A DNA stretch of 10,389 bases. Origin: Synergistaceae bacterium (GTDB lineage: Bacteria; Synergistota; Synergistia; Synergistales; Aminobacteriaceae). The notes beneath the pieces are model-generated. The model was given only the letters and a program-made list of their open reading frames with translations, had not been told where the DNA came from and searched no databases. The position numbers and the translations under genes were made by a program. Below, in pieces: positions 5,128-10,389 of the stretch (its first letter is position 1; every line of letters starts with the position of its first letter). The DNA is taken from NCBI GenBank assembly GCA_017455085.1, contig JAFTBT010000140.1:1-10389 (forward strand), given 5' to 3'.

Positions 5128-6465
5128 GTGAAGAAAATATTAATGGCTGTGATATTTATGCTGGTGGTGTCATGTGCAGCACATGCCGCCGCGAAATGGG
5201 AGACTATGACGTTCACGGATGACCTTACGCAGGATTTCAGCACCTTGACGGAATACTGCAGGGCTCGTGAAATTGCAGTAAAGGATGTTTTCTGGGCGAA
5301 TCACACTGACGCTGAGGACATCAAGCCCGGATCAACAATATATCTTCCCGCGAGACAGGCGGACTTGTTGGCGATATGGCAGAACATTGGAGCATGGCAG
5401 CCCAAATCATTAGTGCCGGTCACTTCCGGAGCAGCAGCACGCAGACTCATAGAGCAGGAACAGCCCGTGACTCAGCCCGCCCCAGTTCAGGTAACAGAAC
5501 AGGCAGACGCAAATATTCTCCCTGCACCTGAAAAGCTCTTGCCCCAGAAAGCACAACTGCCCGCACAAGTTCAGACTGCACCCGTTCAGGCAGAAACACA
5601 GCCCGAAATCCAGACTGCACCCGTTCAGGCAAAAACACCCGTGAAAATCTCTGCACCTGCACCGATTCCGATTCCGACTCCGGCAGCACAAGCCCGCACA
5701 CAGCAGGCAGCAAAACAGGCTCGTCCTTCACCAGCAAGTGCAATTGCGCAGATGGCCAAGCCCGACAAGATTCTCACTGCCAAGCCCAAGCCGCCAAAGC
5801 AGGAATTAGCCGGTCTTATGGATCCCATCATCATACTTTCACCCAATGGAGACCCCACGCAGGGCCCGATGAGGCTCGTAATCTCCGGCGACAAAGTCGA
5901 GGTCGTCAAGCTCCCGCAGAGTGCCGCTCCCAAAAAGCCCACCGTTGCGGACGCTACTGCACCGTTCACGTCAAGCTACAGCTACCTTCCCTACTACAAC
6001 GTGACTCCGAAGGCTGGCAACAACAACATCATGACCAATCTCAACGCGCTTAACGGCAAAATGATGTGGCCTGTCGACGGGAAAATATCATCTCCGTTCG
6101 GGAAGTGGCGCGGTAAACACAGACATGAAGGTATTGATATTCCCATGCCACACGGGACTCCGATAAGAGCCGCAAGAAATGGTGTAGTCGCTCGCACAGG
6201 CAATAACTCCACTATGGGCTTCAGGGGTTACGGAAATTTCGTTATGCTGGATCATGGCGGGAACGTCAAGACATTTTACGCACACTGCTCAAAAGTTGCT
6301 GTACGAGAGGGGCAGAAAGTCATGCAGGGGGAAATCATCGGCTATGTCGGCAGCACAGGCAGGTCAACCGCGAATCATCTGCATTTCGAGGTCAGGATAA
6401 ACGACGCAAAAGTAAACCCTGTTCCGTATCTCGGAGGCAATGCACAGCTGGCTTCACGTAAATAA
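5128..6465 (+). CDS. Secreted LysM/M23-family murein endopeptidase
   Basis: Predicted periplasmic cell-wall hydrolase of 445 residues cutting peptidoglycan cross-bridges, or an EnvC/NlpD-like factor. A GTG start has AGGGGG nine bases upstream. The signal peptide is MKKILMAVIFMLVVSCAAHAAA; a cysteine at 16 is not in a clear lipobox. A LysM-like segment follows (about 30-75: LTEYCRAREIAVKDVFWAN...IKPGSTIYLPA). Then comes a long Pro/Gln/Ala-rich linker (about 105-225) containing a 13-residue repeat. The C-terminal M23 (lysostaphin-type) domain covers about 310-440. Zinc ligands are H333 and D337 (RHEGID) and H419; H386 (YAHCS) and H417 (HLH) complete the active site. Because every catalytic residue is present, it should be an active enzyme rather than a degenerate regulator. 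It lies between ilvA (13 bases) and glyQ (24 bases). Confidence 0.9.
   Translation: MKKILMAVIFMLVVSCAAHAAAKWETMTFTDDLTQDFSTLTEYCRAREIAVKDVFWANHTDAEDIKPGSTIYLPARQADLLAIWQNIGAWQPKSLVPVTSGAAARRLIEQEQPVTQPAPVQVTEQADANILPAPEKLLPQKAQLPAQVQTAPVQAETQPEIQTAPVQAKTPVKISAPAPIPIPTPAAQARTQQAAKQARPSPASAIAQMAKPDKILTAKPKPPKQELAGLMDPIIILSPNGDPTQGPMRLVISGDKVEVVKLPQSAAPKKPTVADATAPFTSSYSYLPYYNVTPKAGNNNIMTNLNALNGKMMWPVDGKISSPFGKWRGKHRHEGIDIPMPHGTPIRAARNGVVARTGNNSTMGFRGYGNFVMLDHGGNVKTFYAHCSKVAVREGQKVMQGEIIGYVGSTGRSTANHLHFEVRINDAKVNPVPYLGGNAQLASRK
5572..5631 (+). repeat. 21-bp perfect direct repeat in the peptidase linker
   Basis: The 21 bases at 5572-5592 recur exactly at 5611-5631, a period of 39 bases or 13 codons, encoding QTAPVQA twice. 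It is an in-frame duplication in a low-complexity Pro/Gln linker and could vary in copy number between strains. Confidence 0.85.
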
Positions 6466-6489
6466 TTCACGAGAGGAGACATCTATAAC

Positions 6490-7401
6490 TTGAACTTTCA
6501 GGAAATATATTTCAGGCTGCAAAATTTCTGGGCTAGGCACGATTGCGTGATACATCAGCCCTACGACATCGAGGTAGGTGCGGGAACTATGAACCCTGCA
6601 ACTGCCCTGCGAGTACTTGGCCCTGAGCCGTGGAGGACTGCATACGTTGAGCCATCACGCCGCCCGTCAGACGGAAGATACGGCAAGAATCCCAACAGGT
6701 TACAGCACTATTACCAGTATCAAGTCATCATCAAGCCCTCGCCCGCAAACATTCAGGACTTGTACATAGAGAGCCTCGCGAGTCTGGGCATAGACGCTTC
6801 GGAGCATGATATACGCTTCGTTGAGGACGACTGGGAGAATCCTTCGACTGGTGCGTGGGGTTTAGGCTGGGAAGTGTGGCTTGACGGTATGGAGATCACG
6901 CAGTTCACGTACTTCCAGCAGCTCGGCGGCATCGACATGGAGAGCGTCCCCGCTGAAATCACATACGGTATCGAGAGAATCGCAATGTATGTTCAGAAAA
7001 AGGACAGCGTCTACGATCTGGATTGGGCTGGCAATGTTACGTACGGTGATGTGCATCTTCAGGGTGAAATCGAACACTCACACTACAACTTTGAGATTGC
7101 GGATACGGATATGCTTTTCCAGTTGTTCGCAATGTACGAGGCGGAGGCAGGCAGGATTCTCGACAAGGGTTTTGTGTTGCCGGCGTATGACTATGTGCTG
7201 AAGAGCTCCCACACGTTCAACCTGCTGGATGCAAGAAACGCAATCAGTGTTACCGAACGCACAAGCTACATTTCGCGAGTGAGGGCTTTGGCGTGCAGGT
7301 GTGCGGCAGCTTATCGCAAGCAGCGTGAGGATATGGGATTCCCGTTGATGGAGAAATTCGACAGGAACACAGGCAGCTATTTTGACGAGGACAGGAGGTA
7401 A
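6490..7401 (+). CDS. glyQ: Glycyl-tRNA synthetase alpha subunit
   Basis: Catalytic-core subunit of the bacterial alpha2beta2 glycyl-tRNA synthetase, which charges tRNA-Gly in the cytoplasm. The product has 303 residues, the usual length. It opens [19 protein letters not shown]. It then shows [61 protein letters not shown] and [15 protein letters not shown], all near-invariant blocks of GlyQ. The start is TTG 6490; AGGAG (6474-6478) lies 11 bases upstream and no ATG or GTG is nearby, so a non-ATG start seems genuine and may temper expression. Its stop codon shares bases with the glyS ribosome binding site. Confidence 0.97.
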   Translation: MNFQEIYFRLQNFWARHDCVIHQPYDIEVGAGTMNPATALRVLGPEPWRTAYVEPSRRPSDGRYGKNPNRLQHYYQYQVIIKPSPANIQDLYIESLASLGIDASEHDIRFVEDDWENPSTGAWGLGWEVWLDGMEITQFTYFQQLGGIDMESVPAEITYGIERIAMYVQKKDSVYDLDWAGNVTYGDVHLQGEIEHSHYNFEIADTDMLFQLFAMYEAEAGRILDKGFVLPAYDYVLKSSHTFNLLDARNAISVTERTSYISRVRALACRCAAAYRKQREDMGFPLMEKFDRNTGSYFDEDRR

Positions 7402-7408
7402 TTTTGCT

Positions 7409-9487
7409 ATGCCCATAAAGAACGTATTACTGGAGATCGGCACTGAGGAGATACCTTCGAGATTCATACCTGATGCCTTGAAGTCCCTGAAGGAACACGC
7501 GGAGTCATCACTTGCCGCAAACAGGTTAGCTTTCCGTGATGTGAAGGCATATGCTACACCGAGAAGGCTTGCACTGCTCATAACGAACGTCAGCGACACA
7601 CAGACAGAACAGGTCGAGGAGTTCAAGGGGCCGGCACTCGCAAATTCGTACGACCAGAACGGAGTCCCTACACGTGCGGCGATAGGTTTCGCGAAGAGCA
7701 AGGGTGTTGACGTGAAAGACCTCAAGGAGATAGAGGTCAACGGCGTGAAGTATATAGCGGCAGTGATTCGTCAGGAGAGCCGTCCTGCGCTTGATGTGCT
7801 GCCTGAGATTCTTGCGGTGCTGATTTCGGGGCTGAGCTTCCCGAAGAGCATGTACTGGGACAATTCCGGAGTGAGGTTTGCGCGTCCTGTGAGGTGGATA
7901 GTCGGGCTTGCGGACGACAAGGTGATTCCGTTCAAGTTCGGCGGAGTGGAGAGCGGCCGTAAAACTTCGGGGCATAGGTTCATGGGGAAAAAGTCTATCG
8001 AGATTCGGAACGCGTCAGAGTATTTAGACCTGCTTTATGACAACAATGTTATTCTCGATCAGGAAAAACGCCTCCAGAAAATGAAGACTGCTATAGCTGC
8101 CCTGCAGAAGGACTTTGACGGGAATTATGAGCCTGAAATGGATGCGGGTATTCTTGAGGAGAATTTGTACCTTGTGGAGTACCCTGTGCCGTTCATCGGG
8201 AGCTTCGACAAGAAATATCTGGACATCCCTGAAGAAGTCCTCACTACGTCCATGAAGAAAAACCAGAAGTATCTAGCCGTCCGCAGCAGGGACAAAAACG
8301 GCAGGCTAGCGAATTACTTTGTGGGTGTGAGCAATAATCTAGTACCCAACATGAACGTTATCCGTGAGGGGAACGAGAGAGTATTACGCGCGAGACTTGA
8401 GGACGCAGCATTTTTCTGGGAGGAGGACAGAAAGATTCCGTTAGCGTCATTCGTGGAGAGGCTCAAGAGCGTAACCTATCAGGAGAAACTCGGCAGCGTG
8501 TACGATAAAGTCATGCTCACGCGGAAATTAGCTCTGTGGATCTGCACAGCATACGGCGAGACGGATATAGCCTCACTCGTGGACAGAGCAGCATATCTCT
8601 CGAAAGCAGACCTCGTTACGTCGATGGTGTTCGAGTTCCCGGAGCTTCAGGGAGTTATGGGCAGGGAGTACGCAAAAGCCAGCGGAGAAGACCCCAGAGT
8701 GTCGCTAGCACTTCACGAGCAGTACTTGCCGCAGTTCGCAGGGGACAAGATCCCGACTGATGATGTTGGTGCGGTGCTGGGAATCGCTGAACGTGTACAC
8801 ATTATTGCTGCGTGCCACAAGGTAGGACTTGAACCCACAGGCTCACAAGACCCGTATGCGTTGAGGCGTGCGGCTAGGTGCATCAACGAGATACTATTTG
8901 CCCGCAAGTACAACTTCAACATGTCTGACACAGTCGGGAAGGCCTGCGAGATCAACGAGGTAGATTCTGACACTAAGGCCAAGATTCTAGAGTTTATGCG
9001 TCAGAGATTGCTAGTACAGCTTAAGGAGAGAGGCTATACGCACGAACTTGCGACACTGGGCGTGAATGCTGCGGGAGATGTTCCGTATCAGGCATTGCGG
9101 CTAATCGAGACTCTTAACGGCGTAAAGGCTGAAGAGTGGTTCAGTGCGCTGGCGAATGCGGCAGTGAGGGTGAAGAATATCCTCCAGAAGAACGCTCAGG
9201 GCATGAGTGAGAGTGAGCCTGACGAAAAACTCATGACGGCGGACGCAGAACGTGAACTGTATGCGGAGCTGAAACGGATAGACGCTCCTGTGCGTGAGGC
9301 AGTGAAGGTGTATGACTGGGCAGGGCTTGCGAAGATGTTGGCGGAGCTTTCTCCGGTGATCGGGAGATTCTTTGACGGTGTTATGGTCATGGACAAGGAC
9401 GAGGCTGTGAGGAATAACCGGCTTGCTCTGTTGAGGAAGTGCAATGATTTGCTGATGACTGCGGGAGATTTGAGCGTTATGGCATAA
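7409..9487 (+). CDS. glyS: Glycyl-tRNA synthetase beta subunit
   Basis: Beta subunit of the tetrameric glycyl-tRNA synthetase, needed for tRNA binding and activity with GlyQ. The product has 692 residues, normal for the family. It starts at ATG 7409, nine bases after a perfect AGGAGGT (7393-7399) that overlaps the glyQ stop. Visible blocks are LLEIGTEEIPSRFIPDAL at the N-terminus, VEEFKGPAL and FPKSMYWDNSGVRFARPVRW. Then come an HD-like region (about 415-490, ending GSQDPYALRRAA) and a C-terminal DALR anticodon-binding domain (about 590-680: PVREAVKVYDWAGLAKMLAEL...NNRLALLRKC). In the HD-like region some usually conserved residues differ (Q438, E461, H464). An in-frame TTG at 7382 lies within glyQ and is not a likely start. 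Confidence 0.97.
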   Translation: MPIKNVLLEIGTEEIPSRFIPDALKSLKEHAESSLAANRLAFRDVKAYATPRRLALLITNVSDTQTEQVEEFKGPALANSYDQNGVPTRAAIGFAKSKGVDVKDLKEIEVNGVKYIAAVIRQESRPALDVLPEILAVLISGLSFPKSMYWDNSGVRFARPVRWIVGLADDKVIPFKFGGVESGRKTSGHRFMGKKSIEIRNASEYLDLLYDNNVILDQEKRLQKMKTAIAALQKDFDGNYEPEMDAGILEENLYLVEYPVPFIGSFDKKYLDIPEEVLTTSMKKNQKYLAVRSRDKNGRLANYFVGVSNNLVPNMNVIREGNERVLRARLEDAAFFWEEDRKIPLASFVERLKSVTYQEKLGSVYDKVMLTRKLALWICTAYGETDIASLVDRAAYLSKADLVTSMVFEFPELQGVMGREYAKASGEDPRVSLALHEQYLPQFAGDKIPTDDVGAVLGIAERVHIIAACHKVGLEPTGSQDPYALRRAARCINEILFARKYNFNMSDTVGKACEINEVDSDTKAKILEFMRQRLLVQLKERGYTHELATLGVNAAGDVPYQALRLIETLNGVKAEEWFSALANAAVRVKNILQKNAQGMSESEPDEKLMTADAERELYAELKRIDAPVREAVKVYDWAGLAKMLAELSPVIGRFFDGVMVMDKDEAVRNNRLALLRKCNDLLMTAGDLSVMA

Positions 9488-9505
9488 ATTTTTGACGGTA
9501 ATAAT

Positions 9506-9549
9506 ATCCTGCATGGGGAGCGCGAAAAAACTCTCTGTGCAGGATTTTT
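9506..9549 (+). terminator. Strong rho-independent terminator of the ilvA-to-glyS operon
   Basis: ATCCTGCATGGGGAG (9506-9520) and CTCTCTGTGCAGGAT (9531-9545) form 15 continuous pairs, three of them G-U, around a 10-base loop CGCGAAAAAA. A T run extends to 9549. It starts 18 bases after the glyS stop and sits between converging genes. Confidence 0.9.
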
Positions 9550-9552
9550 GTG

Positions 9553-10389
9553 TTAGTGAGCGAACTTTTTGGCCTTAATCATTCCGACAGTCATAATGAA
9601 CGCGCTGATGGTTTCCTTTTCAGCACTGCCCATGAAGTAGACACTTGCACTCGCGAGGCCCGCAATAATTGCCCAGCCTACAGGTGTCCACACAAGCGTC
9701 CCTAGCCCTATTCCAATTTCACCGGCTGTAAAAGTGAAACCTAACCAGCCTGCTACAGTTTGAAGTACCATTACAGAATAAACAAATAAAGGCCAGCTTA
9801 TACTTGTTATAACAACCTTTGTAGCAACAGCTAATGCTGTAAGTGCTGCTGCTCCTCCCATTGCCGCTATTGCATTCTTGTCAAGATTAACTCCAGTTTC
9901 CTTTTCTAATATATTTAGGACTGCAACACGCTGTTCATGAGTCATTTTGTCCCAGAGAGCCGCAAAATATTTCTCTGCTATCTTGTTCTCAAGCGCGAAT
10001 GTCGGGAGATTCTTCACCTGTTCTTCGTCAACTTTGGTCTTCTCCGCAGCCCACTGCACTATTCCGTGATAGTCTACTTCTTTGTCGCCTCTGAACAGGT
10101 ACGTAGTCTTGTTATACGCCCTCCACACAAGTGCTTTCCTTACTGCTGACGCACTCAAGTCCTCAATGTCTATTATCCCCTCCCGCATAGCATCTATCAC
10201 AGTTTCAGGCAATACCTCGTTGAACGTTGAGGGTTTCAGCGGTTTTGAGGGTGTAGCTTTGTCTTTGTCCGTCGTGAAATTGCTCAAGGCAGGAAGCCCC
10301 CTTAGCTTTCCGAAATATTTATCCTTCAGCTTCGGCAAATCCTTTAGTGCCTGCAACATTTGTATACGTTCTGTGATCGTACAAGCGTC
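9553..10389 (-). CDS. Predicted membrane protein with YaaW-like C-terminal region (5' end probably beyond window)
   Basis: Function unknown. The N-terminal half is charged and helical (KPLKPSTFNEVLPETVIDAMREG, then LSASAVRKALVWRAYN and a run rich in Lys and Glu). From about 100 residues before the end it turns hydrophobic: AIAAMGGAAALTALAVATKVVITS, then WPLFVYSVMVLQTVAGWLGFTF, then GIGLGTLVWTPVGWAIIAGLASASVYF. The end, with PVGWAI followed by ETISAFIMTVGMIKAKK, recalls the C-terminal region of YaaW-family proteins, whose role is not known; I rate that resemblance moderate. ATG 10359 would give 268 residues, but no ribosome binding site precedes it and the frame stays open for ten more codons to the right edge, so the gene is probably longer. 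It converges on glyS and lacks an obvious terminator of its own. Confidence 0.65.
   Translation of the reverse strand, partial: DACTITERIQMLQALKDLPKLKDKYFGKLRGLPALSNFTTDKDKATPSKPLKPSTFNEVLPETVIDAMREGIIDIEDLSASAVRKALVWRAYNKTTYLFRGDKEVDYHGIVQWAAEKTKVDEEQVKNLPTFALENKIAEKYFAALWDKMTHEQRVAVLNILEKETGVNLDKNAIAAMGGAAALTALAVATKVVITSISWPLFVYSVMVLQTVAGWLGFTFTAGEIGIGLGTLVWTPVGWAIIAGLASASVYFMGSAEKETISAFIMTVGMIKAKKFAH

Noticed and set aside
5410..5969. Minus-strand ORFs inside the peptidase linker
   Set aside because: Products of the biased Pro/Gln codon run read backwards; no start signals.
7382..7408. glyS start at TTG 7382
   Set aside because: AGGAGGT lies downstream of it and correctly spaced for ATG 7409; the MPIKNVLLEIGTEEIP start fits the family.
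1..10389. tRNA, rRNA, CRISPR array, insertion sequence or prophage
   Set aside because: No T-loop strings, no regularly spaced repeats with unique spacers, and no transposase or integrase reading frame were seen.

Overview
The window looks like chromosomal DNA of an anaerobic, probably Gram-negative bacterium. Pointers are a two-subunit (alpha2beta2) glycyl-tRNA synthetase, a tripartite tricarboxylate transporter subunit, a compact-cluster iron-sulfur flavoprotein, a class III (type IV pilin-like) prepilin and a secreted LysM/M23 peptidase. The combination would suit Synergistota, but that is inference and no phylogenetic marker was compared. Most of the DNA is housekeeping; the least ordinary parts are the non-coding stretches.

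Left part: a TctB-family membrane subunit (minus strand, runs to the left edge) is divergent from dprA (plus strand), which ends in a hairpin/T-run terminator. A 410-base gap then holds an extended -10 promoter (1983-1991). Immediately downstream is a strongly folded leader RNA (2012-2096, 14-bp closing helix) ahead of a single prepilin gene with a perfect ribosome binding site. The pilin unit stands alone between terminators at 1814-1854 and 2810-2840. Next, on the minus strand, is an iron-sulfur flavoprotein with a textbook CX2CX2CX5C cluster motif.

Middle: 3471-3908 is a repeat-rich divergent intergenic region. It has a 14-bp direct repeat spaced 63 bp, related CACTCAT...CATG units, an 11-bp palindrome, a 12-bp tandem repeat, and an imperfect 25-bp direct repeat. 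It ends in a -10 box and a tiny upstream ORF overlapping the start of ilvA.

Right part: ilvA (threonine ammonia-lyase with ACT domain), a LysM/M23 murein endopeptidase, glyQ and glyS are packed head to tail with gaps of 13, 24 and 7 bases. They look like one operon, closed by a strong 15-bp terminator at 9506-9549. The last ORF (minus strand) is a membrane protein with a YaaW-like C-terminal region. It stays open to the right edge and is probably 5'-truncated.

I saw no insertion sequence, CRISPR array, tRNA, rRNA or defence system. The best candidate for something undescribed is the pilin leader RNA, followed by the repeat array upstream of ilvA and the short ORF coupled to ilvA.
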